DNA of 64,000 nucleotides from Alginatibacterium sediminis (lineage in GTDB: Bacteria > Pseudomonadota > Gammaproteobacteria > Enterobacterales > Celerinatantimonadaceae). The notes beneath the pieces are model-generated. The model saw nothing but the letters and a program-made list of their open reading frames with translations. It was not told where the DNA came from and did no database searches. Shown here one piece after another: positions 56,418-64,000 of the stretch (position 1 is its first letter; every line of letters begins with the position of its first letter). The position numbers and the translations under genes are program-made. The stretch covers positions 186,001 to 250,000 of the forward strand of contig NZ_RAQO01000004.1 in the NCBI RefSeq assembly GCF_003610775.1. The letters run 5' to 3'.

Positions 56418-57422
56418 CTATCCAACACTTGCGCAAATTATTTTTTGCATGGGGGCTAGTTCAGGCTTCTCTATCGCTTGAATAGCAGCTTCAGCCAAAA
56501 AATTTCCTGCTGATTCAATGTCTTCTTTTGCGGTAAATATCTCAGGTCTAAAGTAACTCAGAAACGGTGATGAATTCTTAGTAAAAAGATCAATATCTTT
56601 GCCAAGTTTGAGCTTCAATTTATCCAAGGCTTTTACCGAAGCTAGACTGGCTGTTGTCGATGCACAAATGATCCCATCGGTCTGTGGATAGCGCCGAATA
56701 TGGGCCACAACTTCATCCATTATTTTGCTTTCTAGATCATCATTATTTGCACTTTCCAGTACCGTAAACCCTTTGTCGTAGCTGGCTGCTAAATCTTTAG
56801 CACCGCAAACAAGGTGCTCGGTGTACTGATGTTCAACAGGGGGAGCGATCATTAACAAATGCTCGCGTTTTCGCTGATACAAATGCTCTGCGGCAAGCTT
56901 GGCGAAGGCATAGTTATCAAAGTCGAAATATGGATGTTGCTCAGCCCAAGCTGTACGTCCAAAAGTTACAAATGGTACCTTCTGCTGCATTAAATATGCG
57001 ACCCGTGGGTCGTGTACTTGGGTTCGTTCTAGAATAATCGCATCGGCTGATTGAGTTTGAACCAAGTATTTAACCGCTTCCATCGCATCTTGCGTGGGCA
57101 GATCAGGAATAACTTGCAGGTGATATGGGCCTTGAGAAAGGGCACTTGTGAGAAAGCTAACCATTTGACCGATTAAGTCTGAGATATTCTCGCTGGTCGA
57201 TAATACCACCGCAATCACATGGTTTCGTCCGGTTTTTAGACGCACGCCGGCACGATCGGGGACATAGCCAATTTCTTGCGCGATAGCTCGAATTCTCTTT
57301 TTAGTGTCGTCACTAAGATCTGGAGCGTCTTTGAGTGCTCTAGATACCGTTGTAACGGCTAATCCACTGAGTTGAGCAATGGTCTTAAGCGTTGGCCGTT
57401 GGCCTGTGCCGGACTGTTTCAC
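56418..57422 (-). CDS. LacI family transcriptional regulator of the sugar transporter
   Basis: A 334-residue repressor with an N-terminal LacI helix-turn-helix (TLKTIAQLSGLAVTTVSRALKDAPDLSDDTKKRIRAIA, near residues 11-48), the hinge VPDRAGVRLKTGR, and a periplasmic-binding-protein-like sugar domain. The HTH and hinge resemble AglR-type regulators of sugar ABC transporters. The GTG start at 57422 has AGGAG 6 bases upstream. It is divergent from the substrate-binding protein gene, and two LacI-type palindromes lie between them, which indicates local control. Confidence 0.92.
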   Translation of the reverse strand: MKQSGTGQRPTLKTIAQLSGLAVTTVSRALKDAPDLSDDTKKRIRAIAQEIGYVPDRAGVRLKTGRNHVIAVVLSTSENISDLIGQMVSFLTSALSQGPYHLQVIPDLPTQDAMEAVKYLVQTQSADAIILERTQVHDPRVAYLMQQKVPFVTFGRTAWAEQHPYFDFDNYAFAKLAAEHLYQRKREHLLMIAPPVEHQYTEHLVCGAKDLAASYDKGFTVLESANNDDLESKIMDEVVAHIRRYPQTDGIICASTTASLASVKALDKLKLKLGKDIDLFTKNSSPFLSYFRPEIFTAKEDIESAGNFLAEAAIQAIEKPELAPMQKIICASVG

Positions 57423-57505
57423 CTGTCGCTCCTATTTTTGTTTGAAAAGTAAGCTGTGATCTATGTCTAGGTTTACAATTAAGTAACATTAATTTCTAGA
57501 TCAAT

Positions 57506-57548
57506 CTACAACGAAGTGGTATCAATTAATAGAACTATAACGTTGTAG
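57506..57548. promoter_or_regulatory. Pair of LacI-type operators
   Basis: Site 1, CTACAACGAAGTGG (57506-57519), and site 2, CTATAACGTTGTAG (57535-57548), lie 29 bases apart, close to three helical turns. Site 2 is a near-perfect palindrome around the central CG typical of LacI-family operators. Site 1 matches the idealised CTACAACGTTGTAG at 11 of 14 positions. Both lie in the divergent region between the regulator and the transporter genes. Confidence 0.7.
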
Positions 57549-57596
57549 TTGCCAAAGTTCGCTAATTTTATACGGTCCGTTCAGGAGAAAAGTGAA

Positions 57597-58841
57597 ATGA
57601 AGATTATGGATAAATCATTCTCAATCAGCATGCTTACTGCTGCTTTAATGACATCAGGGCTTGCTAACGCAGTCGACTTAGAAGTTACCCATTGGTGGAC
57701 TTCAGGTGGAGAAGCTGCAGCTGTCGCTGAATTCGCAAAAGCATTTGATGAGAACACAAGTCACAAGTGGGTCGACGGCGCAATTGCCGGTTCTGGTGGT
57801 ACTGCTCGCCCAATCATTATTAGCCGAATCTTAGGCGGCAAACCGATGGGAGCTACGCAGCTTAACCATGGTCGTCAAGCTGAGGAGCTAATCGAAGAAG
57901 GTTTACTTCTTGATATTACCGATGTTGCAATGGCTGACGGCTGGAAAGACGTTGTAAACCCAAGTTCATTGTTAGATTCTTGTACCCTTGATGGCAAAAT
58001 TTATTGCGTGCCGGTAAACATTCACTCTTGGGAGTGGATTTGGTTATCTCATCAAGCTTATGAAGATGCTGGAGTAGCCGTTCCAAGCAACTGGGAAGAA
58101 TTTGTTGCAGCGGCGCCTGCACTTGAAAAAGCTGGAAAAATTCCATTGGCAATGGGCCAACAAGCTTGGCAACGCAGTGGTGCTTTCGGTGTAATGTCGA
58201 TTGCTATCGCTGGTATTGATGCTTGGAAAGCTGTAAACATTGATAAAGATGCGGCTGTTGCAGCGGGTCCTGAGTACAAAAAAGTATTTGATGCAGCTGT
58301 AAATGCCCGTGCGATGGCAGCTAACAGTAAAGTTCAAGACTGGAACCAAGCAACCAACATGGTGATTACAGGTCAAGCTGGTGGTCAAATCATGGGTGAC
58401 TGGGCACAGGGGGAATTCCAAGTTGCTGGCCAAGTTGCTGGTGAAGACTATACCTGTCTACCTGGTTTAGGTGCTAACGAAGTTATCTCAACCGGTGGTG
58501 ACGCGTTCTACTTCCCTAAACAAGATGATCCTGAAGTCACGAAAGCACAAAAAGAGTTAGCATCGTTGATGATGTCTCAGGCTGTGCAAGTTGCCTTCAA
58601 CCTTAAGAAAGGTTCACTTCCTGTACGTGGCGATATCGAACTTGATACTGCTAACGATTGTATGAAGAAAGGTCTGAAAATTTTGGCTGACGGAAACGTA
58701 TTGCCAAGTGGCGACATGTTGCTTTCTGCTGACACCCAAGGACAACTTGAAGATTTGATGGTTGAGTTTTGGAGTGACACAAGCTACAGCGCAGAAGATG
58801 CGCAAAAACGTTACGCAGCAATTATCGGCTCAGCCGACTAA
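57597..58841 (+). CDS. Sugar ABC transporter substrate-binding protein (GtsA-like)
   Basis: A 414-residue periplasmic binding protein with a signal peptide (SFSISMLTAALMTSGLANA, mature from VDLEVTHWW). The order LEVTHWWTSGGEAAAV, VPVNIHSWEWIW, AMGQQAWQ, DWNQATNMVITGQAGGQIMGDWAQGEF matches the glucose-type binding proteins of the CUT1 family such as Pseudomonas GtsA. The ligand is probably glucose, mannose or a small oligosaccharide. The ATG at 57597 follows CAGGAGAAA; the upstream in-frame extension overlaps the operator region. A TTCG hairpin after the stop favours higher levels of this protein than of the permeases. Confidence 0.9.
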   Translation: MKIMDKSFSISMLTAALMTSGLANAVDLEVTHWWTSGGEAAAVAEFAKAFDENTSHKWVDGAIAGSGGTARPIIISRILGGKPMGATQLNHGRQAEELIEEGLLLDITDVAMADGWKDVVNPSSLLDSCTLDGKIYCVPVNIHSWEWIWLSHQAYEDAGVAVPSNWEEFVAAAPALEKAGKIPLAMGQQAWQRSGAFGVMSIAIAGIDAWKAVNIDKDAAVAAGPEYKKVFDAAVNARAMAANSKVQDWNQATNMVITGQAGGQIMGDWAQGEFQVAGQVAGEDYTCLPGLGANEVISTGGDAFYFPKQDDPEVTKAQKELASLMMSQAVQVAFNLKKGSLPVRGDIELDTANDCMKKGLKILADGNVLPSGDMLLSADTQGQLEDLMVEFWSDTSYSAEDAQKRYAAIIGSAD

Positions 58842-58851
58842 AAGCTAAATT

Positions 58852-58876
58852 AGCGGGCTTCGGCCCGCTTTGTCTT
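58852..58876 (+). terminator. Intercistronic attenuator hairpin after the binding-protein gene
   Basis: A 7-bp stem AGCGGGC / GCCCGCT with a TTCG tetraloop and a short TTGTCTT tract. Such hairpins after the first gene of ABC operons reduce expression of the permease genes and protect the upstream mRNA. Confidence 0.75.
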
Positions 58877-58934
58877 AGTTGTTAAGTTGTTGTTGTGACA
58901 GCAAAGTTGTAGCTGGTATTGCGTTGGAGCAAAC

Positions 58935-59849
58935 ATGGACCGTTCGAAGAACTCCCCTGAATCAGAGTCGGCACGCAGACCCTGGTTAAAAAATATTAAT
59001 GCAAAGATTGCAGCACTACCGATGATCATTACCGCGCTTGGTATTTTCGTTGGTTGTTCAATCTGGACTATCGTCCACTCTTTTACTAACTCACGTTTAT
59101 TACCAAAAATGGACTTTGTTGGTTTAGACCAATATGAGCGCCTTTGGAGCACCAGACGCTGGTTGGTTTCGATAGAAAATCTCGCTATTTACGGTATTTG
59201 TTCGTTAATTCTAAGCCTGCTTATTGGATTCACCCTAGCGACTCTATTAGATCGAAAAATCCGATTTGAGGGTGTGTTTCGTAGTATTTTCTTATATCCA
59301 TTTGCCTTGAGTTTCATTGTAACTGGCTTGGTCTGGCAATGGATCCTCAACCCAGAGTTCGGTGTTCAAAAAATTGTCCGAGCAATGGGATTCGAAAACT
59401 TTGTCTTTGACCCCTTATATGATCCTCAACTAGCTATTTACGGTATCTTGATCGCCGGAATTTGGCAGGGCTCGGGTTTAATTATGGTTATCATGTTAGC
59501 TGGCCTGCGTGGTATCGACGAAGACATCTGGAAAGCTACTCGAGTCGACGGTATCCCGACTTGGAAGACCTATATTGTGGTCATTATTCCGATGATGCGT
59601 GGTGTGTTTGTGACAGCCTTAGTATTGATTGCTTCGGGCATTGTTAAAGTTTATGACTTGGTTGTAGCCCAAACTTCAGGTGGCCCAGGTATTGCGACCG
59701 AGGTTCCTGCAAAATATGTATATGACAAGATGTTCGCCGCTCAAAACTTGGCGCAAGGCTTTGCAGCGTCAACAATGATGCTGGTCACAGTGGCAATCAT
59801 TTTGGTGCCTTGGGCATATCTCGAGTTTAAGGGGAAAAAACGTGGATAA
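58935..59849 (+). CDS. Sugar ABC transporter permease 1 (MalF type)
   Basis: A 304-residue inner-membrane permease with six predicted helices (ALPMIITALGIFVGCSIWTIV; SLILSLLIGFTLATLL; and others). The cytoplasmic EAA loop is EDIWKATRVDGIPTWKTYIVVIIPMM near residues 197-222, which docks the ATPase. CUT1 family. The start follows TTGGAGC. It overlaps permease 2 by 8 bases. Confidence 0.92.
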   Translation: MDRSKNSPESESARRPWLKNINAKIAALPMIITALGIFVGCSIWTIVHSFTNSRLLPKMDFVGLDQYERLWSTRRWLVSIENLAIYGICSLILSLLIGFTLATLLDRKIRFEGVFRSIFLYPFALSFIVTGLVWQWILNPEFGVQKIVRAMGFENFVFDPLYDPQLAIYGILIAGIWQGSGLIMVIMLAGLRGIDEDIWKATRVDGIPTWKTYIVVIIPMMRGVFVTALVLIASGIVKVYDLVVAQTSGGPGIATEVPAKYVYDKMFAAQNLAQGFAASTMMLVTVAIILVPWAYLEFKGKKRG

Positions 59850-60741
59850 GTCAATAGAAGTAACAGGCCCATCGGGGGCGAAACCTCGTCGACGTTTTTC
59901 TCGCAACAAGATCATGTTGTACGGCGTCTTGATTGTGATGGCTCTTTATTACCTTCTACCATTATACGTAATGGTTGTTACCTCAATGAAAGGTATGCCT
60001 GAAATTCGTATCGGTAATGTGTTTGCACCACCGGTAGAGATTACCTTTCAACCTTGGGTTAAAGCTTGGTCTGAAGCCTGTACAGGTATCAATTGTGATG
60101 GCTTAAGCCGTGGTTTTGGCAATTCAATTCAAATTTTGATTCCTTCGGTATTTTTATCCATTTTAATCGCATCGGTTAATGGGTATGCCTTATCAAACTG
60201 GAAGTTTAAGGGATCAGAGGTGTTCTTCACGATATTGGTGATAGGTGCGTTTATTCCCTATCAAGTCATGCTGTATCCCATTGTTATCATATTAAGGGAG
60301 CTTGGGCTTTATGGCTCCTTGTGGGGACTGGTGTTGGTGCATTCCGTATTCGGGATGCCAATATTGACTTTGTTGTTTAGAAACTATTTCAGCAGTGTGC
60401 CCGAAGAACTATTTAAGGCTGCTAGGGTAGACGGCGCTGGATTTTGGGGGATTTACTTTAAAATAATGTTGCCTATGGCCTTACCTATTTTTGTGGTAGC
60501 CATCATCTTGCAAGTGACAGGGATCTGGAATGATTTCTTATTTGGAGTCATCTTTACTGAGCCAAGTTTGTATCCCATGACGGTGCAATTGAACAACATT
60601 GTGAACTCGGTACAAGGCGTTAAAGAATACAACGTCAATATGGCCGCAACGCTACTAACGGGACTACTTCCCTTAGTGATCTACTTAGTATCTGGAAAAC
60701 TATTTGTCCGTGGCATTGCTGCGGGAGCTGTGAAGGGATAA
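59842..60741 (+). CDS. Sugar ABC transporter permease 2 (MalG type)
   Basis: A 299-residue partner permease. It has a first helix (IMLYGVLIVMALYYLLPLYVMV) followed by TSMKG, a typical MalG-type mark, and the EAA loop EELFKAARVDGAGFWGIYFKIMLPMA near residues 190-215. The C-terminal FVRGIAAGAVKG is the standard ending of this permease class. The start is GTG behind AAGGGG inside the end of permease 1, giving translational coupling. Confidence 0.92.
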   Translation: MDKSIEVTGPSGAKPRRRFSRNKIMLYGVLIVMALYYLLPLYVMVVTSMKGMPEIRIGNVFAPPVEITFQPWVKAWSEACTGINCDGLSRGFGNSIQILIPSVFLSILIASVNGYALSNWKFKGSEVFFTILVIGAFIPYQVMLYPIVIILRELGLYGSLWGLVLVHSVFGMPILTLLFRNYFSSVPEELFKAARVDGAGFWGIYFKIMLPMALPIFVVAIILQVTGIWNDFLFGVIFTEPSLYPMTVQLNNIVNSVQGVKEYNVNMAATLLTGLLPLVIYLVSGKLFVRGIAAGAVKG

Positions 60742-60744
60742 TCA

Positions 60745-61818
60745 ATGAGCTCTGTAAGTATTCGTAATCTTGATTTAAATTTTGAGTCAGTCAAAGTTTT
60801 AAAACAGCTAAACCTTGATATCCCAGAAGGGGAGTTCTTGGTTTTGCTCGGCGCTAGTGGTTGCGGTAAATCGACCCTGCTGAACTGTATTGCTGGCTTG
60901 TTAGACATATCGGGTGGTCAAATCTTTATTAATGATCGCAACGTAACTTGGTTGGAACCTTCAGAACGCGGCATCGGTATGGTATTTCAATCCTACGCTT
61001 TGTATCCGCAAATGAGTGTTGAAGGTAATCTATCCTTTGGCCTTAAAAATGCAAAAGTGCCGAAAGACGAAATAGCTAAACGTATTGAGCGAGCCGCAGA
61101 TATTTTGCAAATGAAAGATTTGCTTAAACGCAAACCTGGTGCGCTTTCCGGTGGCCAACGTCAACGAGTAGCCATTGGCCGTGCCTTAGTTCGCGATGTA
61201 GATGTGTTTTTGTTTGATGAGCCATTGTCGAACCTTGACGCAAAACTAAGAGCAGATCTACGTGTAGAAATTAAGCGTCTACACAACCAATTGGGTAATA
61301 CAATGATTTACGTAACCCATGATCAGGTCGAGGCAATGACGCTAGCGGACCGTATCGCAATTATGCGTGGTGGTCTAATTCAACAGTTGGGGACGCCGGA
61401 TGAAATTTATAATCATCCCGCCAATAAATATGTTGCTGACTTTATCGGTTCACCCTCGATGAACTTTATTGACGGCAAGCTTGAAGATGGCCAATTCTGC
61501 TTTGCAGATATCAAGGTCCCTACAGACGTCTACCCGTATACGACTGACGCCAGAAGCGGGGATGTTTGTTTAGGTATTCGACCTGAGCACGTTATTGTGG
61601 GTGAGGGAGCTGAAAAACTACCATACCAAACTGAGCTCGAGGTCGAGTTATTTGAACCTATGGGTTCAGATACTCAAATATGGACCAAGTGGGGTGGACA
61701 AAGCTTTAGGATTCGAGTGGATGGCCAACTTAAAGTTGCCAATGGCGACAAGTTAAAAGTCGGAATTAAAATTGAACGTTGTTCGATGTTCGACATAAAA
61801 ACAGAGTTGCCAATGTAA
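60745..61818 (+). CDS. Sugar ABC transporter ATP-binding protein (MalK/UgpC/GtsD type)
   Basis: A 357-residue ATPase with Walker A LLGASGCGKSTLL near residues 35-47 and the Q-loop VFQSYALYPQMSV. The ABC signature is LSGGQRQRVAIGRALVRDVDVFLFDEPLSNLD near 132-163, followed by VTHDQVEAMTLADR. A C-terminal TOBE-type regulatory domain is present (GIRPEHV near 273). It completes the transporter; no sugar kinase or glycosidase is encoded beside it. A terminator follows. Confidence 0.93.
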   Translation: MSSVSIRNLDLNFESVKVLKQLNLDIPEGEFLVLLGASGCGKSTLLNCIAGLLDISGGQIFINDRNVTWLEPSERGIGMVFQSYALYPQMSVEGNLSFGLKNAKVPKDEIAKRIERAADILQMKDLLKRKPGALSGGQRQRVAIGRALVRDVDVFLFDEPLSNLDAKLRADLRVEIKRLHNQLGNTMIYVTHDQVEAMTLADRIAIMRGGLIQQLGTPDEIYNHPANKYVADFIGSPSMNFIDGKLEDGQFCFADIKVPTDVYPYTTDARSGDVCLGIRPEHVIVGEGAEKLPYQTELEVELFEPMGSDTQIWTKWGGQSFRIRVDGQLKVANGDKLKVGIKIERCSMFDIKTELPM

Positions 61819-61837
61819 TTTTTAAGCGATTAATTTT

Positions 61838-61872
61838 AAAGGGTTTATCTTGATTGGTAAGCCCTTTTTTTA
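61838..61872 (+). terminator. Terminator after the sugar transporter operon
   Basis: A 10-bp stem AAAGGGTTTA / TAAGCCCTTT (one G-T pair) with a 10-base loop, followed by further T residues. Confidence 0.85.
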
Positions 61873-61970
61873 TAGGCCTTTAAAAATTACAAAGCGTGAA
61901 CAGAACACAAAGGCTGGATATTTATCCAGTACTTGTTTATGCTAACTTTTTTACCGATTGGAAGCTAAGT

Positions 61971-62588
61971 GTGATTTCTAAAATCCGTGGTCTCTTAGAT
62001 GAGAAAAATCCTCCTTTTATAGTTATTGACGTGGCCGGAATAGGTTACGAAATTCAAATGCCAATGAGTTGTTTCTATGAACTTCCTCAAGCTGGAGAGG
62101 CGGTTAGTGTATTAACCCACTTTGTGGTCCGTGAAGACGCGCAGTTACTTTATGGGTTCACCGATCAATCTTCTAGAAAATTGTTTCGTGAACTGATTAA
62201 AGTCAATGGAATTGGACCCAAAGTAGCATTGGCAATTTTATCCGGTCTAAATAGCAGTGAGTTTGTGTTAGCGGTACAACAAGATTCACTCACCTCTTTA
62301 ACCAAGATCCCAGGGGTCGGTAAAAAGACAGCAGAACGATTACTGGTTGAAATGAAAGATAAGTTGAAGGATTGGCAAGTTAGTGGTGACCAAGCCAGCA
62401 ACCTAAAGCTTATGCAAGCTAATGGCGAAATGGGCGGTGCACTGGCTAAGCCTGAAGATGAAGCTTTAGCAGCCTTAGAAGCACTTGGGTATAAAGCTGC
62501 AATGGCTCAACGGGTATTGAAACAAGTGCAAAGAGATGGAATGACAAGCGAGCAATTGATCCGCGAATCGCTTAAAGCAATGCTATGA
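61971..62588 (+). CDS. ruvA: Holliday junction branch migration protein RuvA
   Basis: RuvA binds Holliday junctions and loads the RuvB motor. The 205-residue protein has the N-terminal OB domain (ISKIRGLLDEKNPPFIVIDVAGIGYEIQMPMSCFYELP) and the HhH motifs (LIKVNGIGPKVALAILSGL near 68 and LTKIPGVGKKTAERLLVEMKD near 104). A C-terminal RuvB-binding domain (DEALAALEALGYK) follows. I choose the GTG at 61971, which gives the family N-terminus and length; an in-frame ATG 75 bases upstream would add an atypical segment. Confidence 0.94.
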   Translation: MISKIRGLLDEKNPPFIVIDVAGIGYEIQMPMSCFYELPQAGEAVSVLTHFVVREDAQLLYGFTDQSSRKLFRELIKVNGIGPKVALAILSGLNSSEFVLAVQQDSLTSLTKIPGVGKKTAERLLVEMKDKLKDWQVSGDQASNLKLMQANGEMGGALAKPEDEALAALEALGYKAAMAQRVLKQVQRDGMTSEQLIRESLKAML

Positions 62589-62627
62589 TAAACCCGTCAA
62601 TAAGTCTTTTAGTAAAGAGAAACGTAG

Positions 62628-63629
62628 ATGATTGAAGCGGATCGCTTAATAAGCGCTCAAAACCGTGTTGAAGATGAAGTTGTTGATCGTGCTATTCGTC
62701 CAAAACGGCTAGCAGAGTATACTGGTCAGCCCGAGGTCTGTGAGCAACTTGAGATCTTTATCGAAGCAGCTCGCAGGCGCAATGATGCCTTAGACCATCT
62801 ACTTATCTTTGGACCTCCGGGGCTGGGTAAAACGACGTTGGCTTATATTATTGCCAATGAACTTGAGGTCAATATAAAGACCACCTCGGGTCCGGTCTTA
62901 GAAAAAGCAGGCGACTTAGCGGCGCTTTTAACCAATCTCGAAGAAGGCGATGTGCTATTTATCGATGAAATCCATCGTTTAAGTGCGGTTGTTGAAGAAA
63001 TTTTATACCCCGCAATGGAAGACTACCAACTAGATATTATGATTGGCGAGGGACCCGCAGCACGTTCAATAAAATTGGATCTACCCGCGTTTACCCTCAT
63101 TGGGGCTACAACGCGAGCGGGGATGTTAACTTCACCGCTTCGCGACCGGTTTGGCATCGTTCAACGGCTCGAATTCTATAGTACTAAAGACCTCTCTAGT
63201 ATTGTCGCCAGAAGTGCGAGCTATCTTAATGTAGAAATGGACGAAGCTGGCGCTTTTGAAGTCGCCAAACGTTCGCGCGGCACTCCTCGAATAGCCAATC
63301 GCTTGCTACGAAGAGTACGTGATTTTGCCGAAGTAAAACACCAGGGAAGTGTTGATCAATCGATAGCCAAAGGTGCCCTCGACTTACTTAAAGTTGATAG
63401 TGCTGGTTTTGACTATATGGACAGAAAACTTTTGGAAGCAATTGTTGGTTTGTTTAATGGGGGGCCAGTTGGCTTAGACAATTTAGCCGCTGCAATTGGT
63501 GAAGATCGTGAGACGATTGAAGATGTAATAGAGCCATTTCTTATTCAGCAAGGTTTTTTACAACGCACGCCTAGAGGACGTATTGCAAGCGACCGCACCT
63601 ATGAACATTTAGGACTTGATCGCGAGTAG
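62628..63629 (+). CDS. ruvB: Holliday junction branch migration helicase RuvB
   Basis: RuvB is the hexameric AAA+ motor of branch migration. The 333-residue protein has [22 protein letters not shown] near residues 23-44 and Walker [23 protein letters not shown]. Walker B is [25 protein letters not shown] near 107-131. The sensor segment [20 protein letters not shown] and a C-terminal winged helix ending [20 protein letters not shown] follow. It lies 39 bases after ruvA. Confidence 0.97.
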   Translation: MIEADRLISAQNRVEDEVVDRAIRPKRLAEYTGQPEVCEQLEIFIEAARRRNDALDHLLIFGPPGLGKTTLAYIIANELEVNIKTTSGPVLEKAGDLAALLTNLEEGDVLFIDEIHRLSAVVEEILYPAMEDYQLDIMIGEGPAARSIKLDLPAFTLIGATTRAGMLTSPLRDRFGIVQRLEFYSTKDLSSIVARSASYLNVEMDEAGAFEVAKRSRGTPRIANRLLRRVRDFAEVKHQGSVDQSIAKGALDLLKVDSAGFDYMDRKLLEAIVGLFNGGPVGLDNLAAAIGEDRETIEDVIEPFLIQQGFLQRTPRGRIASDRTYEHLGLDRE

Positions 63630-63802
63630 ACAAAGCTAAAATGGCAAAATAAAATACGTTTTGTTCACGTTTACGGCAGCTGCTTAGGTAAAAGTCTGTA
63701 AATTCACATTTTAATCTGATTCTAGACTTAACGATCTTATGACGCCTGTGTATAGTGATGTGCAATTGTTTTTAATGTTGAGCATGGGATTTACTTAATT
63801 AG

Positions 63803-64000
63803 ATGCATCAAATGCTTGTGCGGGTTTATTACGAAGACACAGACGCTGGTGGCGTTGTGTACCATGCTAATTATTTAAAGTTTTTTGAGCGAGCTCGTAG
63901 TGAGCTGCTCCGAGAACTTGGCTTTGAGCAAGATGTTCTGCTTGAGCAGAATATTGCATTTGTTGTGAAAAAGGCGGAACTCGACTTTCGCTCACCTGCT
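63803..64000 (+). CDS. ybgC: Tol-Pal system acyl-CoA thioesterase YbgC (5' part, runs off the window)
   Basis: The first 66 codons of a hot-dog thioesterase. [36 protein letters not shown] contains the catalytic Asp of the YxDTDxxGVVYHxNY motif. ybgC normally heads the tol-pal cluster (ybgC-tolQ-tolR-tolA-tolB-pal) and follows ruvB in Gammaproteobacteria, so tolQ is expected next. The ATG at 63803 gives the usual N-terminus; an ATG at 63812 is an alternative. The gene is cut by the window end, not broken. Confidence 0.92.
   Translation, partial: MHQMLVRVYYEDTDAGGVVYHANYLKFFERARSELLRELGFEQDVLLEQNIAFVVKKAELDFRSPA

Noticed and set aside
58044-58433. 129-codon open frame on the minus strand
   Set aside because: Antisense shadow of the sugar-binding protein gene; no plausible start or domain.

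Overview
The window looks like a chromosomal segment of a marine gammaproteobacterium of the Alteromonadales/Shewanella/Vibrio type. The signs are a polar-flagellum gene set with FlrABC regulators, two flagellins and FlaG; FadI/FadJ and FadL; the conserved cmk-rpsA-ihfB-lapA-lapB-pyrF run; and a lysine riboswitch in front of a NhaC-type transporter. I cannot name a genus from the sequence alone. No phage, insertion sequence, CRISPR array, rRNA or tRNA was seen.

Layout. (1) 1-8314: late flagellar structural genes flgK, flgL, two short flagellins each with its own sigma-28 promoter, then flaG-fliD-fliS and a FliT-like gene. (2) 8328-24589: a flagellin glycosylation island. It has a Maf-type flagellin glycosyltransferase, a small unknown gene, a cassette of glycosyltransferase, WbqC protein, two tandem beta-propeller glycosidase-like proteins, a GNAT acetyltransferase and a methyltransferase, then on the minus strand a DegT-type aminotransferase and the complete pseudaminic acid pathway pseB-pseC-pseF-pseGH(fused)-pseI. 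(3) 24886-28905: flrA, flrB, flrC. (4) 29102-34199: cmk, rpsA, ihfB, lapA, lapB, pyrF. (5) 34681-39593: an H-NS-like protein, the lysine riboswitch and its transporter, tdk, a LiuR-like MerR regulator and an EAL-HDOD protein. (6) 39714-53709: fadL, a DUF3379 protein with its ECF-type sigma factor, a YfcZ-type protein, the MoxR/Bat cluster, and fadI-fadJ. (7) 53961-64000: aspS, ruvC, a GtsABCD-like sugar ABC transporter with its LacI regulator, ruvA, ruvB and the start of ybgC.

How it fits together. The most coherent signal is regulatory. Four transcription-unit heads (the cassette at 11946, the DegT aminotransferase, the pse operon and flrB) each carry a sequence of the exact form TGG-N8-TTGCA, the sigma-54 -24/-12 pattern. 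Together with the FlrA/FlrC sigma-54 activators encoded alongside, this suggests that sugar synthesis, sugar tailoring and flagellin transfer are switched on with the flagellar hierarchy. The best candidate for something undescribed is the tailoring cassette 11946-17521 with its aminotransferase. It would make or modify a flagellin glycan beyond plain pseudaminic acid.

Other regulation visible in the sequence: FadR-like boxes at the transcription starts of fadI and fadL, a two-site LacI operator in front of the sugar transporter, an rpsA leader with two GGA-loop hairpins, and a lysine riboswitch whose expression platform can be drawn as a translational switch. The sugar transporter unit sits between ruvC and ruvAB, and the flagellar cluster stops after flrC and is followed by cmk; both look like rearrangement points.
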